A stretch of DNA of 43,323 nucleotides from DAIRUQ01 sp036803245 (GTDB taxonomy: Bacteria > Chloroflexota > Anaerolineae > UBA1429): the NCBI GenBank assembly GCA_036803245.1, contig DAIRUQ010000013.1, positions 1 to 43,323 on the forward strand. Reading direction: 5' to 3'. Positions 8,323 to 16,730 of this stretch are shown one piece after another. Below the pieces are notes generated by a model. It saw nothing but the letters and a program-made list of their open reading frames with translations, did no database searches and was not told the origin of the DNA. Position numbers and translations under genes: made by a program. Every line of letters starts with the position of its first letter. The first letter of the stretch is position 1.

Positions 8323-10042
8323 ACAGCACCAAGGCGATGAGAAAGGCGACGATCCCTGCGGCAGCCACGGCGAACCGCTGCAGGGATCGGTGGCGCTGGA
8401 CCACGATGCCGTCTAGCGCGAGAGGCGTCTGATCCACGCTGACGCTGATCTCGTGGACGCCATCGGGCAGGCGGTGGCCCAGAACCAGCGTGGTCGAACG
8501 ACCCTGGGGGTCGGCGCCAAGCTGCAGAGAGCTGACGGTCTCGCCATCGATGCGAACGGTCACGTCGGGGATGGTCGTTACGGGCTCGCGCAGCACCAAC
8601 TCTACCTGCGTGCCGCGAGCGCTGAGCTGGAGGCTGGCTCCCGCTGCACCCAGGGCATAGCTCCCGAGTACCGCCTCTGCGTCGGTCACCTGCTCCCAGG
8701 GCCCCTGGTAGCGGATGGCCCAGTGATCCTCTTGGTGATAGCCGATCTCTATCGTCGTGGTCGAGCGCGCCAACTCGCTTAGCGCATCATAGACGGGCAT
8801 CGGCCTCATATCGGGCTCGATCATCCGAAAATAGTACCAGGCCTGTTCGCGCTCCAGGTCCGAAGGGCGGCGAAAGAACCAGTAGCTCATGACGCCCATC
8901 CAGGGCCACTCCTGCTGGGCGCGCTGATAAGCCTCCACAGCATAGCGGGCCTGTTGCTCCTCGGTGACGCGACCATACGGCGCCTGTCCAAAGTCCTCTG
9001 GCAGCGCGCTCCATCCCACCTCGGTAGCCCAGATCGGCTTGGCGGCATCGCCATGCTCGACCATGATGGCGCGCAAGAGCTGTACCCGCGAGTAGTTGGT
9101 GCGGTCACGGCTGGTGCGACGGTCATTGGGCCCCGTCCAGAGGCCATAGACCTGGGCGCCCATGATGTCGAACGACCCTTGCGCGCCCGCCTGGTACATA
9201 CGCTCCAGGTAGAGCAGATCGCTCATGTTACGCGGCCCGAACTCGTCGGGCGTCTCTTCGATGTTCTGGGCCAGGCCCGCCGCCAAGATGACGCACTCGG
9301 GGTCGGCTTCCTTGGCGCGGCGGTAGGCGATCTTGAGCAGGTCGGCATAGCCCTCAGGGCTCGCGGGTTGGTCGCCCCACTCGGGAAAGATGTTGGGCTC
9401 GTTCCAGATCTGATAGTAGCGGATGCGCCCTTTGTACCGATCGACCACGGCATAGACGAAATCGCCAAAGTCCTCATAGTCATCGGGGGGCGCCATGGTC
9501 CAGCCTGGAGCATCGCCCATGGTACGCGACCAGGAGGGCGGGTTGTCGAGCCGCGCGATGATCTCGATGCCGTGCTTTTCGGCCAGGTCTACGATGCGGT
9601 CATACTTTTCCCAGGCGCTATGGTTCCACTTGTGATCCCAGAAATCGCCCTTGGCCGAGATCTCGATGTCCTCCCAAGGGAACTGCTGACGGATCCAGCC
9701 GAATCCAGCCTCGGCGATGAGCTCCAACGACTGCTCCACCTTGGCGGCCTCGACCTCCTGCTCGAGAAAGGTGTTGACGCCATACGGAGGCAGTCCCGTG
9801 TGGGCGATGGGAACCATGGGCGCCGTCTCTGGCGTCGGCTGCGTCAGGCGCAGGTAGGCCAGGGCCAGGGTCCCCTTGAGCTGCTCCCCTAGCGCTTCCT
9901 CGCCAGTCCAGCCCGCCATAGCTGATCGGAGCGGCTTGGCGAACCCGACGCACGCCGCCAGGATGAGCACCAGCAGCGCGCCGAGGGCCGTGAGGCGTTT
10001 CTTGGTGCGGTCGGTTCGGTCGGAGGTGGCAGAACGAGTCAT
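8306..10042 (-). CDS. Membrane-anchored clan GH-A glycoside hydrolase (GH5/GH39-like)
   Basis: The 578-residue protein has an N-terminal hydrophobic segment (about 18-34) and a C-terminal transmembrane segment (about 556-574) ending in RRR. This suggests a catalytic domain held on the outer face of the membrane. The (beta/alpha)8 core shows YQIWNEPNIFPEWG with the putative acid/base E215, and IWATEVGWSA with the putative nucleophile E341. Both glutamates are where clan GH-A retaining enzymes have them. Residues about 430-550 form a beta-rich module. The start has AGGA 5 bases upstream. It is read just before the GT39-like gene and 53 bases after the primosome genes, so it may be co-transcribed with them. 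The substrate cannot be read from the sequence. Confidence 0.82.
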   Translation of the reverse strand: MTRSATSDRTDRTKKRLTALGALLVLILAACVGFAKPLRSAMAGWTGEEALGEQLKGTLALAYLRLTQPTPETAPMVPIAHTGLPPYGVNTFLEQEVEAAKVEQSLELIAEAGFGWIRQQFPWEDIEISAKGDFWDHKWNHSAWEKYDRIVDLAEKHGIEIIARLDNPPSWSRTMGDAPGWTMAPPDDYEDFGDFVYAVVDRYKGRIRYYQIWNEPNIFPEWGDQPASPEGYADLLKIAYRRAKEADPECVILAAGLAQNIEETPDEFGPRNMSDLLYLERMYQAGAQGSFDIMGAQVYGLWTGPNDRRTSRDRTNYSRVQLLRAIMVEHGDAAKPIWATEVGWSALPEDFGQAPYGRVTEEQQARYAVEAYQRAQQEWPWMGVMSYWFFRRPSDLEREQAWYYFRMIEPDMRPMPVYDALSELARSTTTIEIGYHQEDHWAIRYQGPWEQVTDAEAVLGSYALGAAGASLQLSARGTQVELVLREPVTTIPDVTVRIDGETVSSLQLGADPQGRSTTLVLGHRLPDGVHEISVSVDQTPLALDGIVVQRHRSLQRFAVAAAGIVAFLIALVLYARRR

Positions 10043-10095
10043 GGCATCCTTTTTGTGGGGCGTCGGTCGCAGGCGACGCCGCCCGCCTGAAAGGG

Positions 10096-11442
10096 CTAGG
10101 TGTCAAGCGGCCGACGGCGGGTGCTACGCCGCGGCGGGCTGGTGCGGGCTGGCTCCCCCTCGTAGCGGGGCGCGTGTATGTCCAGCACCTGGCAGACGTC
10201 GCGGTTCTGGAAGCGCGCCTTGAGGCGCTCATCCAGGTTCTCCCAATCGGCCGAGCTGATCGTCACCAGGGTGGGCAGCCGCGAGATGTAGCGATAGTTG
10301 AGCAGCTGAAAGAGCTTTTCTTCGGCCCACGGCGTGGGGCTCTGGCTGCCCAAGTCGTCGAGCACCAGGAAAAAGCTGCGACGGATCTGGTCAAAGAGTT
10401 GGTCATAGCTGGTCGAGCTGTTGGGCTGAAAGGTCGATCGCAGGTGGTCCAGCAAGTCAGAGATCACCACCAAGAGCACCTTTTGGCCCGAGAGCGCGAC
10501 GCGGTTGGCGGTTGCCGCCGCGAGATGGGTCTTGCCCACGCCGTATGATCCGCGCAGCACCACCCAGTTGGGGGATGTCGGGTTCTCGGCCAACTCTAGC
10601 AGGCGGCGCGCGATGCCACGCAGCTCGGCGCTGAGCTTGGGGTCAATGTCGTGCGTGCGCAGCGAAAAGGTGTCAAAGGTCATGTCGGCATAGAGGTTGA
10701 GGCTGCCAAAGCTCTCGTTCTTGCCCATGGTGCGGAAATCGGCCGCATAGATGGGCAGGCTCGTCACCAGGTCCTTGTCCCTCAGCCGCGAGGTCAGCCG
10801 CGGATCCATCGACTCGATGCTTTGGTTGGTTGTGATGACGGTGGGCAGCTCGGCATTGTAGCGATAGTTTAGGATCTGGTACAGCTTTTCGGTCGCCCAC
10901 GGCGTCGCGTTTTGGGTGCCCAGGTCATCCAGCACCAGAAGCTCGACGCGACGGACTTGCTCAAAGCGTTCGTCGTACGAGGTAGTACTGGAGGGCGCAT
11001 AGGCGGCGCGGAGGTGGTCTAGTAGGTCAGGAACCACCACAAAGAGCACGGGGCGACCCTGGCGGAGCCGTTCGTTAGCGATAGCGGCAGCCAGATGGGT
11101 CTTGCCGCAGCCATAGGTGCCTGTGAGCAGCAGCCAGCCTTGGGGATGATTCGCAAAGGCCTTGCAGGCGTCGACGGCCGAGCGTAGCGCCATCACCACC
11201 TCGCCCGAGCCAGGCGCATCGGTCACAAAGGTCTCAAAGGTTTGCTTGGCGAGATGGGCCAAGTTGCTGGTCTCGCGCAGGCGAGCCAGGCGCTCGCGGG
11301 CCCTCTGCTGGCGGCGGCAGACGCAGGGCACGGCGCGGCCAAAGCGCGGATCGCTCGGGGGCACCTGAAGCCGCACAAAGCCGACGCCCCCGCAGATGGG
11401 GCAGGGGTCCAGGCTGCCGTCAGGGGGGCTCTGGTCGGTCAT
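10096..11442 (-). CDS. DnaC/DnaI-type helicase-loader-like ATPase with two tandem AAA+ modules
   Basis: The 448-residue protein starts with a zinc-binding-type cluster (C14, C17, C40, C42; CPICGG and PCVC), as in DnaC/DnaI primosomal proteins. It then has two similar ATPase units. Unit 1 (about 68-238) has Walker A GTYGCGKTH at 108-116, Walker B LLVLDDLG, sensor-like TTN and an SRLRD arginine finger. Unit 2 (about 256-427) has Walker A GSYGVGKTH at 298-306, Walker B FLVLDDLG, TIS where unit 1 has TTN, and ARFQN at the arginine finger. Family members normally have one unit of about 250-310 residues in total, so this is an internal duplication. I chose the ATG at 11442, which overlaps the stop of the DnaD-like gene (ATGA). 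It probably loads the adjacent DnaB. Confidence 0.85.
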   Translation of the reverse strand: MTDQSPPDGSLDPCPICGGVGFVRLQVPPSDPRFGRAVPCVCRRQQRARERLARLRETSNLAHLAKQTFETFVTDAPGSGEVVMALRSAVDACKAFANHPQGWLLLTGTYGCGKTHLAAAIANERLRQGRPVLFVVVPDLLDHLRAAYAPSSTTSYDERFEQVRRVELLVLDDLGTQNATPWATEKLYQILNYRYNAELPTVITTNQSIESMDPRLTSRLRDKDLVTSLPIYAADFRTMGKNESFGSLNLYADMTFDTFSLRTHDIDPKLSAELRGIARRLLELAENPTSPNWVVLRGSYGVGKTHLAAATANRVALSGQKVLLVVISDLLDHLRSTFQPNSSTSYDQLFDQIRRSFFLVLDDLGSQSPTPWAEEKLFQLLNYRYISRLPTLVTISSADWENLDERLKARFQNRDVCQVLDIHAPRYEGEPARTSPPRRSTRRRPLDT

Positions 11443-12122
11443 CGGCGCCCCGCTCGGCGCGCGCCCTGCCGCGAGCCCCAATCGCCATCATCCTTGCCCT
11501 CGCGCGACCACCGCTCCAGGATGGCGGCGATATAGCGCCAGTTACGCACATTGCTCTCCACAGCGATCCGAAAGGCGTCCTCGATCCACTCGGGCGGATA
11601 GTCGGCCTCGGCCTGTTGGAGCTGCTCGGCGATGAGCGGTTGCAGCAGGCCGATGTTCTGCTCATATAGCTCATAGATGCTGGGTCGCGGATCGATAGGC
11701 TGCGGTTCCCGCACAAAGCCGCGGCGCTCGAGGATCAGCGAACCGTCCTTGACCTGGTCCACCGCCTTGCGGCCCTGAGGCGTGTTGAGAAAGAGGTACT
11801 CTAGCTCACCCTCGGGATCGGCAATGCATAGCCGTAGTAACGTGCCCCGTTCGAAGGCGCGGTCGACCGCTTCACGCAGCCTAGCGTTCGGGTCGCCGTC
11901 AGCGCTGCGGGCAAAGGCCTGCTGAAGTACCGTCTCGTTCTCGAGCTCGGCAAAGGTAAGATAGCGCGGATAGCCCGTCTGACGGTGAAGCGACCAGAAC
12001 ATAAAGAGAGTAAGGGCCAGCTCCTCGCGCGACTCGATGGCGGGCAGTAGCTCGGTGAAAAAGAGGTCGGGAATGGGCGTCTGCCGCACGGGCCCCGAAG
12101 GGAATCCAACAAAGGGTTTCAT
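11439..12122 (-). CDS. DnaD-domain primosome protein
   Basis: The 227-residue protein has an N-terminal winged-helix-like part. Its C-terminal part (about 150-215) matches the DnaD/DnaB2 domain: YEQNIGLLQPLIAEQLQQA, then IEDAFRIAVESNVRNWRYI and ILERWSREG. DnaD-type proteins bind DNA and help recruit helicase loader and helicase during replication initiation or restart in Bacillota and related lineages. The gene overlaps dnaB upstream (ATGA) and the loader downstream (ATGA). The helicase, mediator and loader are thus translated from one message in a fixed order. Confidence 0.85.
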   Translation of the reverse strand: MKPFVGFPSGPVRQTPIPDLFFTELLPAIESREELALTLFMFWSLHRQTGYPRYLTFAELENETVLQQAFARSADGDPNARLREAVDRAFERGTLLRLCIADPEGELEYLFLNTPQGRKAVDQVKDGSLILERRGFVREPQPIDPRPSIYELYEQNIGLLQPLIAEQLQQAEADYPPEWIEDAFRIAVESNVRNWRYIAAILERWSREGKDDGDWGSRQGARRAGRR

Positions 12123-13495
12123 AGCGGCTCAAAGACGTCCTCAAAACCATCGCCCGCGTAGAAATCCTCGGGCGCACGCGTTTCGAGGTCCGCAAAGCGG
12201 GTGTGACTGGCGTCAAAGTGGAGCGAGATGCGCCCCAGGGGGCCGTTACGGTGCTTGGCGACAAGGATGTCGCGGATGCTAGCCCGCTCGGGATCCTCGT
12301 CAGGATCATCCTGGAAGATGAACATGACCACGTCGGCGTCCTGCTCGATGGAGCCGCTCTCTCGTAGGTCAGAGAGCTTGGGCACGCGGTCGGCGCGCGA
12401 TTCGACGGCGCGGGAGAGCTGCGAAAGCGCCACTACGGGCACGTTCAGCTCGCGGGCCAGGCCCTTGAGCGAGCGGGAGATGTACGAGATCTCCTGGACG
12501 CGGTTCTCGCTACGACGGTCGCCGCCCTGCATCAACTGCATATAGTCAATGATAATCAGGTCGAGGTCATACTCGGCGGCCAGACGGCGCGCCTTGGTGC
12601 GGATCTCCATGGGCGACGGCGACGGGGTGTCATCGATAAAGATGCGCGTCTTGGCGTACGTTTCCACGGCCGTGGTTAGCTGGGCCCACTCGATCCCCTC
12701 GATATGTCCCAAGCGGAGCTTTTGCGAATCGATGCCGGTGTTCATCGAGATGAGACGCTGGGTGAGCTGCTCCGCCGACATCTCTAGCGTGAACAAGGCT
12801 ATGACGGCGTTGAACTTTCGGGCTGCGTTGTCAGCCATGGCCAGCGCCAGGCTGCTCTTGCCGACGCCAGGGCGGGCCGCCACGATGATCAGGTCCGAGG
12901 GCTGCAAGCCACCGAGAATCTGATCAAGGCTGGTAAAGCCAGTGGGGACGCCCAGCGGCTGATCGGCGTGCTCGACCAGGAACTCGACCCGCCGAAAGTA
13001 CTCTTCCGCGATCTCGCTCATGGGGCGCAGGGCGCGGCTGATGCGCCGCTGCGACACGTCGAAAAGGAGCTGCTCGGCGTGATCGATCACCTCGTCAACG
13101 TCGTCGCGTTCCTCATAGGCGAGGGCGGCAATGTCGCCCGCTGCGCCGATGAGCCGCCGCATGATGGCGGTGCGCTCCACAATGTGGGCATAGTGCTCCA
13201 CGTGGATGGACGTCGGCACGCTGTTGATGAGCGACGTGAGATAGGCCCCGCCTCCAACATGCTCGAGCTCGCCCATGCGCTCCAGCTCGTCCACCACCGT
13301 GATAAAGTCCGCGGGCTGGCGGCGTTCGTGTAGCGAACGGATGGCGCTATAGATGGCGCTGTGCGACTCGCGGTAAAAGTCGTCCACCTGCAAAAAGCCC
13401 GCTACCTTGATGATGGCGTCGGGATCGATCAGCAGGCTGCCTAGGACGGATTGCTCCGCCTCGATGTTTTGCGGGGGAAGCCTATCGGCGGCCAT
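12119..13495 (-). CDS. dnaB: Replicative DNA helicase DnaB
   Basis: The 458-residue protein, normal in length and without an intein, has the DnaB N-terminal domain (PPQNIEAEQSVLGSLLIDPD). The RecA-like motor has Walker A ARPGVGKSSLA, the acidic strand IIIDYMQLM and the late SQLSRAVESR motif. It unwinds the fork as a hexamer on the lagging strand. It lies 3 bases after the bifunctional-nuclease gene and overlaps the DnaD-like gene. Genes for the helicase and its presumed recruiter and loader lie in one operon, which supports the functional calls of the two neighbours. Confidence 0.97.
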   Translation of the reverse strand: MAADRLPPQNIEAEQSVLGSLLIDPDAIIKVAGFLQVDDFYRESHSAIYSAIRSLHERRQPADFITVVDELERMGELEHVGGGAYLTSLINSVPTSIHVEHYAHIVERTAIMRRLIGAAGDIAALAYEERDDVDEVIDHAEQLLFDVSQRRISRALRPMSEIAEEYFRRVEFLVEHADQPLGVPTGFTSLDQILGGLQPSDLIIVAARPGVGKSSLALAMADNAARKFNAVIALFTLEMSAEQLTQRLISMNTGIDSQKLRLGHIEGIEWAQLTTAVETYAKTRIFIDDTPSPSPMEIRTKARRLAAEYDLDLIIIDYMQLMQGGDRRSENRVQEISYISRSLKGLARELNVPVVALSQLSRAVESRADRVPKLSDLRESGSIEQDADVVMFIFQDDPDEDPERASIRDILVAKHRNGPLGRISLHFDASHTRFADLETRAPEDFYAGDGFEDVFEPL

Positions 13496-13498
13496 GGC

Positions 13499-13993
13499 TC
13501 ACTCTTGGTCGTCTGGGTCGATGCTCTCTAGGAACTCGCCAAACACGCCGAGGCCGTCATCCTCGGGCACGGGCTTGGCCTCGCGAATCTCGGGCGAGGG
13601 ATAGATGCCTGCCTTGTCCAGCACGCTCTCGTCGGCATAGATGGGCACCGAGGTGCGCACGGCCAGGGCGATGGCGTCGCTGGGGCGCGAGTCGATCATC
13701 ACCAGATCGCCGTCGCGTTCCACGGCCAGGCGGGCAAAAAAGGTATGCTCGGTCAGGTCGTTGACCACCACGTACTGGAGGGCGCCGTCGAGCTCGGTGA
13801 TCACGTTGGCCAACAGATCGTGGGTCAGGGGGCGCGGAACCTTGGCGCCCTGGAGCTTGATAGCGATCGCCTCTGACTCGTACATGCCGATCCAGATGGG
13901 CAGATAGCGCTCCTCACGCACCTCTTTGAGGAGGACGACGCGATAGCGCGACAGCAGGCTGTACAAGACAGAGTAGACGGATAGTTCAATCAT
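13499..13993 (-). CDS. Bifunctional nuclease family protein (DUF151)
   Basis: The 164-residue protein matches the BFN/DUF151 family. It has a strand pattern ending LPIWIGMYESEAIAI, then RPLTHDLLANVI and the signature DSRPSDAIALAVRTSVPIYA. Plant and bacterial members have been reported to degrade DNA and RNA; the physiological role in bacteria is not settled. I chose the ATG at 13993 because GGAGAG lies about 10 bases upstream and a strong promoter sits at 14031-14059. An in-frame ATG at 14011 would add six residues with only GGTGGG directly before it. It is the first gene of the primosome operon, a link with replication that may matter. Confidence 0.85.
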   Translation of the reverse strand: MIELSVYSVLYSLLSRYRVVLLKEVREERYLPIWIGMYESEAIAIKLQGAKVPRPLTHDLLANVITELDGALQYVVVNDLTEHTFFARLAVERDGDLVMIDSRPSDAIALAVRTSVPIYADESVLDKAGIYPSPEIREAKPVPEDDGLGVFGEFLESIDPDDQE

Positions 13994-14030
13994 TCGCTGG
14001 GCTCTCCGCATCCCACCAATGCTGCCTGCG

Positions 14031-14059
14031 ATTATACCATGGCGACCAGGGGCTCACAA
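14031..14059 (-). promoter_or_regulatory. Sigma70-type promoter of the BFN-dnaB-dnaD-loader operon
   Basis: On the minus strand, a perfect TATAAT (14036-14031) carries an extended -10 TG one base upstream. It lies 17 bases from a TTGTGA -35 element (14059-14054). The predicted transcript starts near 14024, leaving about 30 bases before the chosen ATG at 13993. The rest of the 14012-14172 spacer shows no gene. Confidence 0.65.
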
Positions 14060-14172
14060 CCGATCAGCCTGTCGTCAGGGGGGTTCGGGCGCTCGGCCTC
14101 GCGAGGGGAGGCGGGTCGTAGCTTCGGAGGCTTGCAGGTAACGGTGCCCCGCTAGGCGACGCTGAGCGGTTC

Positions 14173-15015
14173 TTAGCCGCCCCAGAGCTGCCCGCGGAAG
14201 ACGATCAAGGCGACGCCCGCGAGCCCGACCAGGGCGAACTCGACTACCTGGTGGGGACGCAGCCTATCCCGCAGCGCATGGCGCAGTATGCCGACCAACG
14301 CGTAAAAGCCGATCAGAAGCAGTCCTCCAGCGGTGGCGGGCGCGACGGGGCAATAGTTCAGCGCCCACGTGAGTTGGCCCAGCAACATACCCACGGTCAC
14401 GGCTGCGGCCAGGGTCTCCCAGGTGCGGGTCCCTGCGCGGCAGAGCAGACCGAGGGCGGAAAGCGTAGCAATCAAGACGGTGCTGGTTGCCGATAGGGCG
14501 CTGCGCAGGTGGGCGGCCTGGAGGAGCGTCAGCAGTGCTAGCACCGCCGCATAGCTCGCGAGATCCACAAACAGCGCCGCTTCGTAGCGCCGTTCGCTGC
14601 AGGAACGGGGCTCGGTCAGGCGCATGAGCAGGCCCAGGCCGACGCCCGCGACGGCGGCGAACCCAGCTCGAATCAGGGCGGCGCCGAGGTTGGCCGCTAC
14701 CATCCACATGGCCAGCGCCCACAGCATCGGCAGGCTCCAGTGGGCGATGAGGTCCAGCAACGCTCTGAATCCGCGCGCCTCCGCCGAGAGCGGAGCGGCC
14801 AAAGAGGCGGCACCCACAAAGCCAGCCGCCAGCACCGCGCCCATGAGGTCGGCGCCGACGCGCAACGTCAGCTCTGACCCCAGGAAGCGGCGCGCCACCT
14901 CCCAGGTGGGGACGCTTGCCATGGGCGCGACCGTCACCATGAGGGTAACCAGCGCGGCGGCGACGGCCTGCAGCTCTCGGTTTGGCTGGTTCACGTCTGA
15001 GGCTGATTCCATCAT
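14173..15015 (-). CDS. Polytopic membrane protein, unknown function
   Basis: The 280-residue, Ala/Leu-rich protein has about eight hydrophobic segments and few charged residues outside loops. The C-terminal part reads LIGFYALVGILRHALRDRL and then a last helix ending near FRGQLWGG. I do not recognise a catalytic motif. It looks like the small Chloroflexota membrane families that have only DUF names (DUF5656-like is a guess). Two ATG codons (15015 and 15012) open the frame, and GAGG lies just before them. A near-consensus promoter (15022-15050) sits so close that the mRNA may start at the first ATG. It diverges from the isomerase gene. Confidence 0.7.
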   Translation of the reverse strand: MMESASDVNQPNRELQAVAAALVTLMVTVAPMASVPTWEVARRFLGSELTLRVGADLMGAVLAAGFVGAASLAAPLSAEARGFRALLDLIAHWSLPMLWALAMWMVAANLGAALIRAGFAAVAGVGLGLLMRLTEPRSCSERRYEAALFVDLASYAAVLALLTLLQAAHLRSALSATSTVLIATLSALGLLCRAGTRTWETLAAAVTVGMLLGQLTWALNYCPVAPATAGGLLLIGFYALVGILRHALRDRLRPHQVVEFALVGLAGVALIVFRGQLWGG

Positions 15016-15021
15016 GGCCTC

Positions 15022-15050
15022 ATTCTAGCCGCTGCGGCTGCCAGGGTCAA
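15022..15050 (-). promoter_or_regulatory. Sigma70-type promoter of the membrane protein gene, possibly leaderless
   Basis: On the minus strand, TTGACC (15050-15045), a 17-base spacer and TAGAAT (15027-15022) match 5 of 6 positions each. A start seven bases past the -10 would be about 15015, the A of the first ATG. This gives a leaderless or almost leaderless mRNA. Confidence 0.6.
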
Positions 15051-15077
15051 CGTGAGGCCCCTTGGAGGTCCGATGGC

Positions 15078-15107
15078 TTGACAGGTGCCATGCTGGAGCC
15101 CTAGAAT
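15078..15107 (+). promoter_or_regulatory. Sigma70-type promoter of the FucI-like gene
   Basis: Perfect TTGACA (15078-15083), an 18-base spacer and TAGAAT (15102-15107) lie about 42 bases before the ATG at 15149. It is back-to-back with the minus-strand promoter at 15022-15050, with 27 bases between the two -35 boxes. One regulator bound there could control both. Confidence 0.65.
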
Positions 15108-15148
15108 CGACCTGCGTGACAAGGCAACCTGCTAGAAGGAGTTCAGAG

Positions 15149-16648
15149 ATGCGAACAACGCCGATCGGAATCGCGATGCTCAATGACGAGCGCCCCCACG
15201 TCTGGCAGCAGAACAGTGAGGCCAACGAGGCGGTGGTGCTCAAGTGGGCCGAGACCATTCGTCAAGGCCTCAAGAACGAGGACGGCACTGCGCCAGAGGT
15301 CGTGGTTGCCTCAAAGACGGTGACGTCGACGCGGGTTGCCCAAGAGGTCGGCGAGGAGCTACGACGTGCAGGCGTCCGCATTCTCATCATGTGCTACAAC
15401 GTTTGGAACTTTCCGTTCCTCGCTTGGCCGCTGGTGAACACTGTCGGCCGCGATGTCCCGATCCTCAGCCTGTCGAACAACAACGGGCAGTTCCCAGGCA
15501 ACGTGGGCCTCTTGGCCAGCGACGGCGCTCTGCGCCAGGCAGGGGTGCGCACGCACCGCATCGTGGGCGACATCGATGACCCCAAGACGCATGCGCAGGT
15601 CTTTGACTGGTTGCGGGCGGCTGAGACGGTCACCACCATGCGCAACGAGGTGTTCGGCCTCTACGGCGGGCACTCGATGGGCATGGAGACGGGGTACTAT
15701 CACCTGGTGCCCACCCTCAAGGCGCTGGGCGTCACCTGCCGTCAGATCGACCAACTCATGCTGGTCAAGATGATGGAGAACGAGGTGGACGAGGCCGAGG
15801 TGGAAAAGGGCCTGGCCTGGTTCGAAAAGATGCTGGGCGATCGCATCCTGTGGGACGGCAAGATGCTCACGCCCGAGACGCTCAAGAACCAGCTCCGCCT
15901 CTACTTGGCCATGAACCTGGTGAACGAGGAAAAGGGCTTTGACTTTTGCGGCCTCAAGGGCCAGCGTGAGCTGACCGAGTACGTCTGCCTGGGCGACGTG
16001 GCCGAGATGCTCATGAACGACCCCTACGACTGGCGGGGCCCCAAGGAGCCCGTGGTCTGCGCCACCGAGGCCGACGCCTATGCCGCGGTGACCATGCAGA
16101 TGCTCAAGTATGTGAGTGGTGGCCTACCTTCGCTGTTCATGGACGTGCGTCTGTACCTCCCCGACATGGATATCTGGGACTGGTGCAACTCTGGTAACCA
16201 TGCCTCGTGGTATGCCAACCAGAGTTTTGACCCCGCCGAGAACCTGGCCAAGGTGCACCTGCATCCTGCCCTCGAGTTCTACTTTAAGGCGGGCGGGGCT
16301 TCGGTCGAATTCGACGCCAAACCAGGGCCGATGACGTTCGCCAGGCTCGGTCTGTGGGACGACAAGCCGTTCCTCGTGATCATGAAGGGCGAGAGCATGG
16401 ACCTCGCTGCCGAGGAGCGGGCTCGTATCAACGCGCTGACCGATCCGACTTGGCCGCATGTGCACGCCAAGCTATCAGGCTCCTTTGAAGAGTTCTTGGC
16501 GGTGTTCCCCTGTAACCACGTCATGGGCACTGTGGGGGACAAGGTGCGCGCCCTCACCATGGCTTGTGAGATCGCGGGCATCACGCCCATCGTGTTGGGG
16601 CCTGAGGGACAGGAGCGGATCGCGCCGATCTGGGAACGCGTTCAGTAA
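15149..16648 (+). CDS. L-fucose/L-arabinose isomerase family protein
   Basis: The 499-residue protein matches the FucI/AraA-like ketol isomerase family. It has an N-terminal Rossmann-like half (PEVVVASKTVTSTRVAQEV; ILIMCYNVWNFPFLAWPL). The central active-site region has ATEADAYAAVTMQMLKYVSGG. The C-terminal barrel has HASWYANQSFDPAENLAKVH. These enzymes interconvert aldoses and ketoses with Mn2+. FucI proper is about 590 residues, so this is a shorter relative and the sugar cannot be assigned. I chose the ATG at 15149 because AGAAGGAG lies just upstream; the longer frame from 15062 would begin upstream of the promoter. A hairpin at 16663-16692 separates it from DUF6391. Confidence 0.85.
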   Translation: MRTTPIGIAMLNDERPHVWQQNSEANEAVVLKWAETIRQGLKNEDGTAPEVVVASKTVTSTRVAQEVGEELRRAGVRILIMCYNVWNFPFLAWPLVNTVGRDVPILSLSNNNGQFPGNVGLLASDGALRQAGVRTHRIVGDIDDPKTHAQVFDWLRAAETVTTMRNEVFGLYGGHSMGMETGYYHLVPTLKALGVTCRQIDQLMLVKMMENEVDEAEVEKGLAWFEKMLGDRILWDGKMLTPETLKNQLRLYLAMNLVNEEKGFDFCGLKGQRELTEYVCLGDVAEMLMNDPYDWRGPKEPVVCATEADAYAAVTMQMLKYVSGGLPSLFMDVRLYLPDMDIWDWCNSGNHASWYANQSFDPAENLAKVHLHPALEFYFKAGGASVEFDAKPGPMTFARLGLWDDKPFLVIMKGESMDLAAEERARINALTDPTWPHVHAKLSGSFEEFLAVFPCNHVMGTVGDKVRALTMACEIAGITPIVLGPEGQERIAPIWERVQ

Positions 16649-16662
16649 TGGGTTGGGCTGCT

Positions 16663-16692
16663 GTGCGGCGGGAGCTACAGTTCCCGCCGCAC
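16663..16692 (+). terminator. Hairpin terminator after the isomerase gene
   Basis: An 11-bp perfect stem (GTGCGGCGGGA at 16663-16673, complement at 16682-16692) with an 8-base loop starts 14 bases after the stop. Nine bases later come CTAGCTAGG and a TTTT run. It probably terminates or attenuates transcription before the DUF6391-holA pair. Confidence 0.55.
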
Positions 16693-16730
16693 GCTCATCT
16701 AGCTAGGTTTTCAAACCAGGGAGCATTAGC

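Noticed and set aside
8954..9892. Plus-strand open frame (312 residues) opposite the glycoside hydrolase
   Set aside because: It is antisense to a gene with both catalytic glutamates and is rich in residues typical of reverse-complement frames. There is no ribosome-binding site.
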